Position numbers and translations under genes: made by a program
Part shown: one piece after another, positions 26,707-35,119 of the stretch
Layout: each line of letters opens with the position of its first letter
Numbering within the stretch: position 1 is the stretch's first letter
From: Pseudoruegeria sp. HB172150
GTDB lineage: Bacteria > Pseudomonadota > Alphaproteobacteria > Rhodobacterales > Rhodobacteraceae
Direction: 5' to 3'
Assembly: GCF_013184805.1 (NCBI RefSeq)
Contig: NZ_JAATNG010000002.1
Span: 534,637-598,636, forward strand
DNA length: 64,000 nt
The notes under the pieces: model-generated
Told to the model about the DNA's origin: nothing
What the model saw: only the letters and a program-made list of their open reading frames with translations
Databases searched by the model: none

Positions 26707-27608
26707 CAATGGTGACCGCAAAGACGGGCGTCCTGTCTGTCGGGCGCACCTATTGCGATCTGATATTCTCGGGTCTGCCGCGGATGCCCTCAATGGGCAC
26801 CGAGGTCTTTGCCGGAGGACTAGGCGTGCATGCGGGCGGTGGTGCGCCGATCACAGCCGCGGTCCTCGCCGCGCTGGGGCGACCGTCGTTTCTTTCGGCT
26901 GTGCTGCCGCAAGAACCATTCGGAGCGTTGGTGCGAAATCAGATTCAGGCCACGGGCGTCGAGCTTTCACTGTGCGAGACGGCAGAGCCGGATGCAGAGC
27001 CGCAAGTTACCGTTGCAATTTCGGGTGGAAGCGACCGTGCCTTCCTCACTCGGCGTGTGGGAGCTGCACAACCACCACTTAACATTGCGGAGTTGAATCG
27101 GATCGGAGTGCGGCACTTGCATGTGGGAGAACTCACGACGCTTGTCGACACTCCGGAACTGTTGACGCTAGCGCGTGAAGCCGGCCTTACGGTTTCGCTC
27201 GACTGTGCCTGGGATGAGTCCGTTTCGCCCGAGGCTGCGATACCAATGATTGGCGCCGTTGACGTTTTTCTGCCCAGCGATGCTGAGGTTGCGTGGTTGG
27301 AGCGCATCGGACTGTTGCGCCCCTACGCTCCAGTCACGGTGATCAAGTGCGGTGAACGCGGTGCCGAGGCACATTACGAAGGTAAGGTGTTGCACGCTTC
27401 CGCACAGGCGGTAACGCCTGTGGATACAACCGGGGCAGGAGATGCGTTCAATGCCGGGTTTCTGGACCGGTGGCTGGACGGTGTGCCGTTGGGCGAGTGC
27501 TTGGCCGCCGGTAACGCCATGGGCGCGGAAGCCATCCAGCGTCCTGGGGGGCTTCCGGCGAACTCCGTATCAGAAAAATCGGAACAACGGTCGGTTTTGA
27601 CAACCTGA
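26703..27608 (+). CDS. PfkB-family carbohydrate kinase
   Basis: A 301-residue ribokinase-family kinase with the C-terminal PfkB signature DTTGAGDAFNAGFL near residue 240 (catalytic Asp) and an N-terminal GGLGVHAGGGAPITAAVLAALG sugar-binding strand. GTG start overlapping the ATPase stop by four bases. As the last gene of the operon it probably phosphorylates the sugar released after uptake. Substrate unknown; it is not of the YihV-like type seen in the sulfonate cluster of this window. Confidence 0.88.
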   Translation: MTMVTAKTGVLSVGRTYCDLIFSGLPRMPSMGTEVFAGGLGVHAGGGAPITAAVLAALGRPSFLSAVLPQEPFGALVRNQIQATGVELSLCETAEPDAEPQVTVAISGGSDRAFLTRRVGAAQPPLNIAELNRIGVRHLHVGELTTLVDTPELLTLAREAGLTVSLDCAWDESVSPEAAIPMIGAVDVFLPSDAEVAWLERIGLLRPYAPVTVIKCGERGAEAHYEGKVLHASAQAVTPVDTTGAGDAFNAGFLDRWLDGVPLGECLAAGNAMGAEAIQRPGGLPANSVSEKSEQRSVLTT

Positions 27609-27676
27609 TACGACAGCTACCTCCGAATTGGTGCCGAGCAGATCGCTGGGCTCCCGGCGGGAAAAACCGGAAGCTG

Positions 27677-28444
27677 TCAGCCCTCTGCCACCCCCAGATA
27701 GGCATTGATGACATTGCTGTCGCTCAGCACTTCGGCGGGACGGCCCCCTGCAATGGTGCGGCCATAGTCGAGCACCTGCAGTCGGTCGGCGAGATCCGCA
27801 ACCATCTGCATGTCATGCTCGATCCAGATCATCGCGATGCCCAATTCGTGCTTGATCCGCAACAGGAACCGCGCAAGGTCCTCTCGCTCATCGCGGTTCA
27901 GCCCGGCGGATGGTTCGTCCAGCAGCAAGAGTTTCGGTTCCGTCGCTAGCGCTCGCGCAAAACCGGCGAGCTTCTGGATGCCGAAGGGCAGGCCGCCCAC
28001 GGGCGCATGCCGGAAGCGTTCGAGTTCGACGAATTCGATGATCCGCTCAACTGCTTCCCGATGCATGACCTCTTCCCGCCTGACAGAGGGCAGGAACATC
28101 GCCTCGGCGAGAGGATTGGTCCGGAACCGCGCATGTCGACCAGCGAGCAGATTGTCGATGACGCTCATCTCGCGGAACAGCTCGCCATGCTGGAACGTGC
28201 GCGCCAGTCCGAGGCGGGCGATCTCGTGAGGGGTCTTGCCGAGGATGCTCTGTCCGCTGAAACGGATCGTACCGGCGCGGGGCCGGTAGATCCCGCTGAT
28301 ACAGTTGAACACGCTCGTCTTGCCGGCCCCGTTCGGGCCGATCAGCGCAAACAGCTCTCCAGGCGCGACCGAAATCGAGATATCGTCCAGCACCTTCAGC
28401 CCGCCGAAGGCGAGAGCAAGGTTTTCCACCTGAAGATCAGCCAT
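27677..28444 (-). CDS. livG: branched-chain-type ABC transporter ATPase LivG
   Basis: A 255-residue ATPase of the LivG type: Walker A GPNGAGKTS near 38, the long LivG insertion after GLARTFQHGELF, Walker B LLLLDEPSAGLN and switch IWIEHDMQM. Its signature region, GIQKLAGFARAL, departs from LSGGQ: the expected glycine-rich GQQ is replaced by IQK. The start overlaps the livF stop by eight bases. It is the last gene of a six-gene minus-strand operon for uptake of an organic acid or amino acid. Confidence 0.92.
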   Translation of the reverse strand: MADLQVENLALAFGGLKVLDDISISVAPGELFALIGPNGAGKTSVFNCISGIYRPRAGTIRFSGQSILGKTPHEIARLGLARTFQHGELFREMSVIDNLLAGRHARFRTNPLAEAMFLPSVRREEVMHREAVERIIEFVELERFRHAPVGGLPFGIQKLAGFARALATEPKLLLLDEPSAGLNRDEREDLARFLLRIKHELGIAMIWIEHDMQMVADLADRLQVLDYGRTIAGGRPAEVLSDSNVINAYLGVAEG

Positions 28445-29228
28445 ACCACCTCCGGCTTCTACGGTATTGCTTCACATCGCGATAGCTGCGCCGGTCGCTG
28501 CCAGTGTGGCCAAGGTAGAATTCCTGCACGTCGGAATGATCACGAAGCCGCTGCGCATCGCCATCAAGTACGATGCGGCCGTTCTCCAGCACATATCCGT
28601 AATCCGCGATGCCAAGTGCGACGGTGGCGCTCTGTTCGACCAGCAGGATGCTAACGCCCAGCTCGTCGCGGATGGCGACAAGGCTCTTTGTGAGCTCTTC
28701 GACGGCGACGGGAGACAGGCCAAGCGACAGCTCGTCGACCAACAACAAGTCGGGGTCACACATGATGCCTGCGGCGATGGCCAGCATCTGCCGTTCACCT
28801 CCCGATAGCAGCCCTGCGGTTCGGCGGCGCAGGTCGGTGAGGCGGGGAAAGAAATGATAGGCGCGTTCTTCCATCTTTCGTGCCGTTCCGGAGGTACGGG
28901 ACGGCACGACGGCAAGGTTTTCTGCCACGGTCAGGTTCGGAAAAACCTTGTCGCGTTCCGGCACCAGTGCGAGGCCGCGGCGAGTGATCTCGTAAGGCGG
29001 GCGGTTCTCTAGCTGTGTGTCGCGGAAACGAATGCTGCCCTCGGTGACTCGCGCATCATCCAGCCCGAGAAATCCGGAAATGGCGCGCAGCGTCGTCGTC
29101 TTGCCTGCGCCGTTGGTGCCGAGCAGGGCAACTATCTGTCGTTCCTCTACCCGCAGCGACACGCCCTGTATGGCAGTTATGGCGCGCTGGTAGACAACTT
29201 CCAACTTGTCGACGGTCAGCAGGCTCAT
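28437..29228 (-). CDS. livF: branched-chain-type ABC transporter ATPase LivF
   Basis: A protein of about 263 residues of the LivF type: Walker A GTNGAGKTT, Q-loop VPERDKVFPNLTV, signature LSGGERQML, Walker B LLLVDELSLGLSP (Leu where many have Pro) and switch LLVEQSATVAL. The ATG at 29228 overlaps the livM stop (ATGA); an in-frame start at 29264 inside livM is rejected. The C-terminal 20 residues are basic and Tyr-rich, unlike the usual end. Confidence 0.92.
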   Translation of the reverse strand: MSLLTVDKLEVVYQRAITAIQGVSLRVEERQIVALLGTNGAGKTTTLRAISGFLGLDDARVTEGSIRFRDTQLENRPPYEITRRGLALVPERDKVFPNLTVAENLAVVPSRTSGTARKMEERAYHFFPRLTDLRRRTAGLLSGGERQMLAIAAGIMCDPDLLLVDELSLGLSPVAVEELTKSLVAIRDELGVSILLVEQSATVALGIADYGYVLENGRIVLDGDAQRLRDHSDVQEFYLGHTGSDRRSYRDVKQYRRSRRWYG

Positions 29229-30304
29229 GACTTGGTTCCGACGGGCCTGTATCGGAATGGCCAAAGCTGGAAATAGTCGCGCAGGCGCCGCCAGATGCCG
29301 ACCAGACCCTGCGGTTCGAAGACGAGGAACAGGATCATCACGATTCCGAACGCCGCGTAATTGACCGCAAATACAGAACCGGCCAGGCGATCAGCCCCGG
29401 GCAACGCCGACATCAGCCCCTCGATCAGGTAGGGAAACAGCGTGACGAAGGTCGCACCCAGGATCGCGCCCAACAGCGATCCCATCCCGCCAATGATGAT
29501 CATCGCGACATACTGGATGGTCAGGTACATCGAGAAAGCCTCGATGGACACGAAACCGCGGTAATAAGCGAAAAGCGCGCCGGCAACGGCCGTCATCGAA
29601 GAGGAAATGACGAAGGCCAGAAGCTTGTAGCGCGCAATACCGATGCCAAGCGCTTCCGCAACGGTCTCGTTGGAATGGATCGCGCGCCAGGCACGGCCCG
29701 AACGGGCTCGCATCAGGTTGATGCAAACCAGCAGCGCGATGCCCGCGGCGGCTAGCAGCACGAGATACCAGGTGCGCGGGGCGTAGATCTCCCAGCCGAA
29801 AATCTTCGGCGGATCGACAAGGATTCCCGTGGAAAAACCGCGCCGGGTCTCGTACTCGCCGCCGAGATAGACGACCACGAAATGCAGCGCGAACGTCGAG
29901 ACGGCAAGGTAAAGACCGCGCAGCCGCAACGAAGGCAATCCGAAAATAAGCCCCAGCAGTGCGCCTGTGACGGCGGCTGCCGGGACAGTGACCCAGAAGG
30001 GCAGGGAGAATTCCTTGAACAGGATACCGGCGGTAAAGGCGCCGGCGGCGATCAGGCCGGCATGGCCCAGGCTGATCTGACCGGCAATTCCGGTGAGTAG
30101 CATCAGCGCCAGCGCCCCGATGGACGTTAGGAAGACCTGCGTCGCGAGGTCGACGTAAAAGGGCGAGGCAAGGAACGGGAATGCGAGAAGGCAAAGCGTG
30201 AAGACGGTGGCCCAGATCCTGGCAAAACGGGTCTCGATCAGGCGAAACTCGTCGGCATAGCTGCGCCGGAAATGCCCACTGGCGGCGGGAAGGGGCTTAG
30301 ACAC
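29225..30304 (-). CDS. livM: branched-chain-type ABC transporter permease LivM
   Basis: A 359-residue inner-membrane permease with about nine hydrophobic segments and the family motifs GQISLGHAGLIAAGAF near residue 93 and NETVAEALGIGIARYKLLAF near 235. GTG start overlapping the livH stop by eight bases. It forms the channel with LivH. Confidence 0.92.
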   Translation of the reverse strand: MSKPLPAASGHFRRSYADEFRLIETRFARIWATVFTLCLLAFPFLASPFYVDLATQVFLTSIGALALMLLTGIAGQISLGHAGLIAAGAFTAGILFKEFSLPFWVTVPAAAVTGALLGLIFGLPSLRLRGLYLAVSTFALHFVVVYLGGEYETRRGFSTGILVDPPKIFGWEIYAPRTWYLVLLAAAGIALLVCINLMRARSGRAWRAIHSNETVAEALGIGIARYKLLAFVISSSMTAVAGALFAYYRGFVSIEAFSMYLTIQYVAMIIIGGMGSLLGAILGATFVTLFPYLIEGLMSALPGADRLAGSVFAVNYAAFGIVMILFLVFEPQGLVGIWRRLRDYFQLWPFRYRPVGTKS

Positions 30305-31169
30305 GGTCGAGCTCCTCGCGGGTGCCGAACAAGCCCCATGGTCGCACCACGAGCATGACGATCAGCACGAGGAACGGCACAACATCGGCCAGCAGCGGGT
30401 CGATGAAGCGGATCACGCCAACCTCCGCCGCCGCGATGATCAGCGCGCCGATCAGCGCACCGGCCAGACTGTCGAGTCCGCCGACAAGTGCTGCCGGAAA
30501 GGCCTTCAGCCCGATCATCACCATCGTGCTGTCGAGCCCGGAATCGAGCGCGATCAGCATCCCCGCAGTGGCGCCGGTGAAGGTCGACAGCCCCCAGGCC
30601 AGCGCAAAGACCGCGTGCAGGCGGATACCGCGCTGCGCCGCCAGCAGCGGGTTCTGCCCCGCAGCGCGCATCCGCATCCCCCACCGCCCGAAGCGCAGGA
30701 ACAGGAACAGTGCGCCATAGACCACGACGGTAGAGACGATCAGCAATCCCGCATAAAGCGAAATCCGCGCATCGCCCGGCAGGGTGAACACCGGGTTTTC
30801 CCAGCCGAGCATGTCGCGCGGATGCCGCGGGCTGGCGGACCAGATCAGCAGGATCAGACCGCGCAGCAGGATACCCAGCGCAACCGTCGTCAGCACCGCC
30901 GCCAGCACCATCTCGCCGGTCATCCGGCGCATCAGGAAAAGATAGACCATGCCGCCCACGACGAGGCTCAGCGCCAGCGCCAGCAGCAGGGCGGCGACGG
31001 GGCTGTTCGACAGCCCCGACGCGGTTGCGACCAGAAGGTAGGCGCCGAGCATCATCAGTTCGCCATGTGCCAGGTTCAGCACCCGGCTGACGCGATAGAT
31101 CAGCACGTAACCGCAGGCAATCAGCGCATAGATCGACGCAAGCACAAGGATGTTGACGACGAGCTGCAC
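30297..31169 (-). CDS. livH: branched-chain-type ABC transporter permease LivH
   Basis: A 290-residue inner-membrane permease with eight hydrophobic segments and the LivH motifs NLAHGELMMLGAY near 33-45 and FPAALVGGLDSLAGALIGAL near 225-245. GTG start. It lies 33 bases after the binding-protein gene. Confidence 0.92.
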   Translation of the reverse strand: MQLVVNILVLASIYALIACGYVLIYRVSRVLNLAHGELMMLGAYLLVATASGLSNSPVAALLLALALSLVVGGMVYLFLMRRMTGEMVLAAVLTTVALGILLRGLILLIWSASPRHPRDMLGWENPVFTLPGDARISLYAGLLIVSTVVVYGALFLFLRFGRWGMRMRAAGQNPLLAAQRGIRLHAVFALAWGLSTFTGATAGMLIALDSGLDSTMVMIGLKAFPAALVGGLDSLAGALIGALIIAAAEVGVIRFIDPLLADVVPFLVLIVMLVVRPWGLFGTREELDRV

Positions 31170-31202
31170 CCGTTACCTCCCTTCCGGTTCCGAAACGCCG
31201 GC

Positions 31203-32363
31203 TTACTGGACGTCGTAGCTGGTCCAGTCCCGCACGGTTTCGATCTGCCCGCTATCCGTGTTCCAGCGATAGACGCGATAGCTCTGCACTGTGCGGAAAT
31301 GGTTGTCCTCGGTCCATTCCAGAGGCCCGCCGCGTAGGCCCTCGGTATCGACGCTGACCGATGACAGCGCATCGCGCACCGACGCCGCATCGCCCGGATC
31401 CTCGGCCGCGCTCAGTGCCGCCTCGATCACCATCCCTGCGATCCAGCCCTCGGTCATCTGGTTGGCTTCATAGCTGGACCCGGCCGCCTCTGTGGCGCTG
31501 GCGATCTCTTCCATCACCGGCAGCCCTTCCGAGAACATCGCATTGGCGCCGATGGCGTAAAGCCCGGCATCCTTGATCCGCTCCAGCTCTCCCTCCGCCT
31601 CAAGGTGGGAGTAGAGCACATAATCGCCCTCCCAGCCCAGACGACGCAACGCCTCGAAGGTCTTGACCTGCGCCACCCAGGGCGCCCAGGACCAGACCCA
31701 CTCGGCGCCTGCATTTTCGATGTTGGACGCAAACGGCGAATAATCTGGCGCGGGCGGCGGGGTGATTTCCTTGGCGACGGGGGTCATGCCCATTTCGCCC
31801 GCAAGCGTCTCGGCATAATCGATCTCGCCGCGCGACACCGGAATCGCCATCGCCTGGAAACCGATCTGCACGTCGGTGCCGTCGGTCGCTTCGATAAAGG
31901 CAAGCGCCGCCTGGCTATCGTATTTCGGGCCGAACCCGGTGGTGCAGAACAGGTTCGGATCGGCGGGCGGGAACACTTCGGGCGGGCAGGCGGAAGCCGA
32001 AAAGATCAGCGGCACGCCGGCGCGTTTCGCCTCTGCGATGGCCGGGGCATAGGTCGAGGACAGGCTGGCGTTGATCATTACCACGACGCCGTCCTGAGTC
32101 AGGAAACGCTTGGAGTTCGCCGCCGCCCGCGAAGGCTCGGCACCGTCATCCTGCAGGATCAGCTCGACGGACCGTCCGCCGATGCCGCCTGCCGCGTTCA
32201 CACCGTCGAGGTACAGCCGCAGCCCTTCGACCGCCGGCGCATAGGTGCCGGCGACTGGCCCGGTCAAGGCGCCGGTCAGACCGATCTTGATCGTGTCCTG
32301 CGCCATCGCCGCCGGTGCAGCGTAAACCACGGCAATGCCGGCAATCATGCTCTTGAACTTCAT
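31203..32363 (-). CDS. branched-chain-type ABC substrate-binding protein
   Basis: A 386-residue periplasmic binding protein of the Leu/Ile/Val type. A signal peptide ends at about AAMA (residue 21), followed by IKIGLTGALTGPVA, the first strand and ligand loop. ATG preceded by GGAGGAG. Aromatic acids are bound by several members of this family and would fit the ligase and demethylase neighbours, but the ligand cannot be read from the sequence. Confidence 0.9.
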   Translation of the reverse strand: MKFKSMIAGIAVVYAAPAAMAQDTIKIGLTGALTGPVAGTYAPAVEGLRLYLDGVNAAGGIGGRSVELILQDDGAEPSRAAANSKRFLTQDGVVVMINASLSSTYAPAIAEAKRAGVPLIFSASACPPEVFPPADPNLFCTTGFGPKYDSQAALAFIEATDGTDVQIGFQAMAIPVSRGEIDYAETLAGEMGMTPVAKEITPPPAPDYSPFASNIENAGAEWVWSWAPWVAQVKTFEALRRLGWEGDYVLYSHLEAEGELERIKDAGLYAIGANAMFSEGLPVMEEIASATEAAGSSYEANQMTEGWIAGMVIEAALSAAEDPGDAASVRDALSSVSVDTEGLRGGPLEWTEDNHFRTVQSYRVYRWNTDSGQIETVRDWTSYDVQ

Positions 32364-32409
32364 AGTCTTCTCCTCCCAGGTTCAGGCGGCTCCTCCACCG
32401 CCCGTTTGT

Positions 32410-34275
32410 TCAGCCGCTCCCCACGGCGGCGGCGACCATCCGGTCCTCCCGGTCGTCGTACATTTCGTCGACCAGATGGCCGAATTTCTCGTACATCAGA
32501 TTCCGCTTCACCTTGCGCGTCGGAGTCACCGGCTCGCCCTCTTCCTCGGGGTCGAGTTCCTTGTGCAGGATGCGGAAATCCTTGATCTGCTCGACCCGCG
32601 CCAGCGCCTCGTTGCACCGCGCGATCTCGTCGCGGATCATCTGCCGCAGTGCCGGGTTTTCGGCGAGGTTGGTAAAGCCGGAATAGCCTACGTCATTGGC
32701 GCGCGCCCAGTCGGCGGCCATGCCATAATCGACTTCGATCAGCGCGGTCAGGTATTTGCGCCCGTGCCCAAAGACCACGACTTCGCTCAGATAGGGGCTC
32801 GCGCGCAGCGCGTTCTCGACATAGGCGGGCGAAATCGTCTTGCCGCCCGAGGTCACGATGAAGTCGCGCGCCCGGTCGATCAGCCGCAGCGAGCCATCTA
32901 CCCATTCGCCGATATCGCCGGTCCGCAGCCAGCAGTCCTCGGTAAAGCTCCTGGCCGTGGCGTCGGGATTGTTCCAGTAGCCATCGAACAGATCCGGGCT
33001 GTTCACCTGAATCTCGCCATCCTCGGCCAGTCGCACCTCCCAGCTCTCGGGAACCGTGCCCACCGTGCCGGGCCGCGAAAACGGGCCGGGTTGGCCAGCG
33101 ACGATGCCGCCCGCAGTCTCCGTCTGTCCGTACATTTCGACGACATTGACGCCGTAGATCTGCCAAAGCGTCGCGGTCTCTGTCGGCAAAGGTGCGCCGC
33201 CGGATATCACCAGTTCCAGCTTGTCGAAGCCCAGCTTGTTCAGGATCGGTCGGAACACAGCAGCCCAGGCGGCAGAAAAGGCGGGACCGGCCAGTTCGCC
33301 GTTCCAGCGCGCCTCGGCCCGCTTGCGGGCGATACGCAGCGCAAGGTCATAGGCGCCACGCTTCAGCCCGGTCGTATTCGAGATCCCGATCAGGATCTGC
33401 GAGGCCCATTTCTGCAGATAACGCGGCACGGTGAACAGGATGGTCGGCGCGACCTCGAATATCGTCGTTCCGATATCCTCAATGTCCTCGCCGAAATGTG
33501 GAACCAGCCGAGAAATCATCGGCAACGTCACAGCGATATCGCGCCCGAGGACATGACAGAGCGGCAGGAACACGACGGCGCGCTGCTCGCGTTCAGTTAG
33601 CATCGGGTAGTGGACCACGATGTTATACGTCGCCGCGAGGTGCTTGCCGTGAGACACCACTGCACCTTTCGGTGCACCCGTGGTGCCGGAGGTATAGACG
33701 ATGAAGGCCGGTGCGGCCGGATCAAGCTTAGTGGTCTTCTGTTCGAGCCAGTCCTGCCCGGCGGTTTCAGCCGCAACGAGATCGCCATAGACCTTCAGCC
33801 GGGGATCATCATAGGCGAAGAGCGCCGTCGCATCGATCACCACGATATCGCGCAGTTTCTCCAGCCGGTCGGCCAAGGCAAGGATCTTGTCGACGTATTC
33901 CTGGTCCTCTGCCACAAACACCGACGCACCGCCGTCCCGCATCTGGTACTCGACTTCATCAAGCGATGCGGTCGGGTAGATGCCATAGGTGATCGCTCCC
34001 AGCGACTGCGCACCGAGGTCGCAGATCATCCATTCCTCGCAAGGGTCCCCCATGATCGCGACGCGGTCGCCAGCCACTACGCCCAGCCGTTCGAATGCCG
34101 CGGCCACCCTGGCCACCGCCTCGGCGTAATCCTTCCACCTCCGTTCCCGGTAGATGCCGAGGCTCTTGGAGCGGTACGCAGTGTCGTCTGGAGAGGTGCG
34201 GGCAAGCTCGCAAAGCAGGCTTGGCGCCGTGTTGCGGCGCAGCTCTTCGTACCTCCCTGTCGTCGTGCCCGTCAT
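32410..34275 (-). CDS. AMP-dependent acyl-CoA ligase (long-chain type)
   Basis: A protein of about 621 residues of the adenylate-forming family that activates a carboxylic acid with ATP and CoA. Motifs in order: FIVYTSGTTGAPKGAVVSHG (phosphate loop) near 190, MYGQTETAG near 360, RTGDIGEW near 445, and DRARDFIVTSGGKTISPAY with the hinge and catalytic-lysine region near 460-480. The size is that of long-chain (FadD15-like) enzymes. The ATG at 34275 is preferred over a GTG at 34284. It is first in the operon with the branched-chain-type transporter, so it probably activates the imported acid. A TetR-type palindrome lies 50 bases upstream. Confidence 0.88.
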   Translation of the reverse strand: MTGTTTGRYEELRRNTAPSLLCELARTSPDDTAYRSKSLGIYRERRWKDYAEAVARVAAAFERLGVVAGDRVAIMGDPCEEWMICDLGAQSLGAITYGIYPTASLDEVEYQMRDGGASVFVAEDQEYVDKILALADRLEKLRDIVVIDATALFAYDDPRLKVYGDLVAAETAGQDWLEQKTTKLDPAAPAFIVYTSGTTGAPKGAVVSHGKHLAATYNIVVHYPMLTEREQRAVVFLPLCHVLGRDIAVTLPMISRLVPHFGEDIEDIGTTIFEVAPTILFTVPRYLQKWASQILIGISNTTGLKRGAYDLALRIARKRAEARWNGELAGPAFSAAWAAVFRPILNKLGFDKLELVISGGAPLPTETATLWQIYGVNVVEMYGQTETAGGIVAGQPGPFSRPGTVGTVPESWEVRLAEDGEIQVNSPDLFDGYWNNPDATARSFTEDCWLRTGDIGEWVDGSLRLIDRARDFIVTSGGKTISPAYVENALRASPYLSEVVVFGHGRKYLTALIEVDYGMAADWARANDVGYSGFTNLAENPALRQMIRDEIARCNEALARVEQIKDFRILHKELDPEEEGEPVTPTRKVKRNLMYEKFGHLVDEMYDDREDRMVAAAVGSG

Positions 34276-34324
34276 TCTGCCCACCGGCCAATTCGCGGAA
34301 CTTGGCGCTAACTATAACGCAGAG

Positions 34325-34344
34325 ATTCTATAAGGCTATAAAAT
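34325..34344. promoter_or_regulatory. TetR-type operator before the ligase operon
   Basis: The imperfect palindrome ATTCTATA-AGGC-TATAAAAT lies between the TetR stop and the acyl-CoA ligase start. It shares ATTCTATA with the palindrome before the divergent demethylase gene, which suggests one regulator binds both. Confidence 0.6.
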
Positions 34345-34347
34345 TTT

Positions 34348-34974
34348 TCAAGAACCGTAATTGGAACCTTCCGGCTGCCGGATACCGCCGATCACAAGGT
34401 TCGAGAGTGCTTCGGCGATCTTTTCAAGCCCCGCACTCTCTCGGTCGTGCCATGCCGCGACCGAGTTCATCATCCCCAGAAGGCCAAGCGTCGCGAGTCG
34501 TGGATTGATCTCCTGCCGGAACTCGCCGGCCCGGATACCATCCCGAATCACACGCTCGAAAATCGCCTCGATACGCCGCGACATCCGTCCGATCCGGCGG
34601 CGGCTTTCGGTGGGCAGCCATTTGCGCTCGTTTAGGAAGGTCTGGACGTAATCGGCGCCCTCGGCCATCGGCATGACCTGAGCCGCCAGCAGCAGATGAA
34701 GCTTTGTGCCTTGGTCCTCGTCGCTCTTCAGGATGGCCTCGGCGCGTTCGATGAACCCGGCTGTACCGCGCGCGCAGACCTCCTCCAGCGCGGCCTCTTT
34801 CGAATGGAAGTAGTAATAAAGGCTGGCCTGCCTCATCCCCAGAAGATCCGCGATGTCCTGCGTCGAAGCACCGTGATAACCGCGCTCGGCAAAGACCCGG
34901 GCTGCCGCGTCGAAAACCTCGTCACGGCGCTTCCGGGTCATCGGCTTTTCGGCAGTTGCGGCTCGGCGCGGCAT
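34348..34974 (-). CDS. TetR-family transcriptional regulator
   Basis: A 208-residue TetR repressor. The helix-turn-helix is at about 20-60 (AARVFAERGYHGASTQDIADLLGM then ASLYYYFHSKEAAL). The C-terminal ligand domain is unassigned; acyl-CoA or aroyl-CoA would suit a regulator next to a CoA ligase. It sits between the ligase operon and the demethylase operon, and matching palindromes lie before each. Confidence 0.9.
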   Translation of the reverse strand: MPRRAATAEKPMTRKRRDEVFDAAARVFAERGYHGASTQDIADLLGMRQASLYYYFHSKEAALEEVCARGTAGFIERAEAILKSDEDQGTKLHLLLAAQVMPMAEGADYVQTFLNERKWLPTESRRRIGRMSRRIEAIFERVIRDGIRAGEFRQEINPRLATLGLLGMMNSVAAWHDRESAGLEKIAEALSNLVIGGIRQPEGSNYGS

Positions 34975-35069
34975 CGGCGCTCCTTTCGCAAAGGATCCAG
35001 TCTTGTTTTATGCCACTCGCGGCCAGAATGGAAAGCGTCTGCGCGTGCGCATGCGATCTGGCATTGATT

Positions 35070-35091
35070 ATTCTCTATAGAACTATAGAAT
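35070..35091. promoter_or_regulatory. TetR-type operator before the demethylase operon
   Basis: ATTCTCTATAG followed by AACTATAGAAT forms a 22-bp imperfect palindrome (8 of 11 positions paired) that ends 28 bases before the LigM-like start and lies in the spacer divergent to the TetR gene. It contains the CTATAGAAT/ATTCTATA half-site also seen at 34325. Confidence 0.6.
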
Positions 35092-35119
35092 GATTGGCGC
35101 CGGAATGGGAGGATACAGC

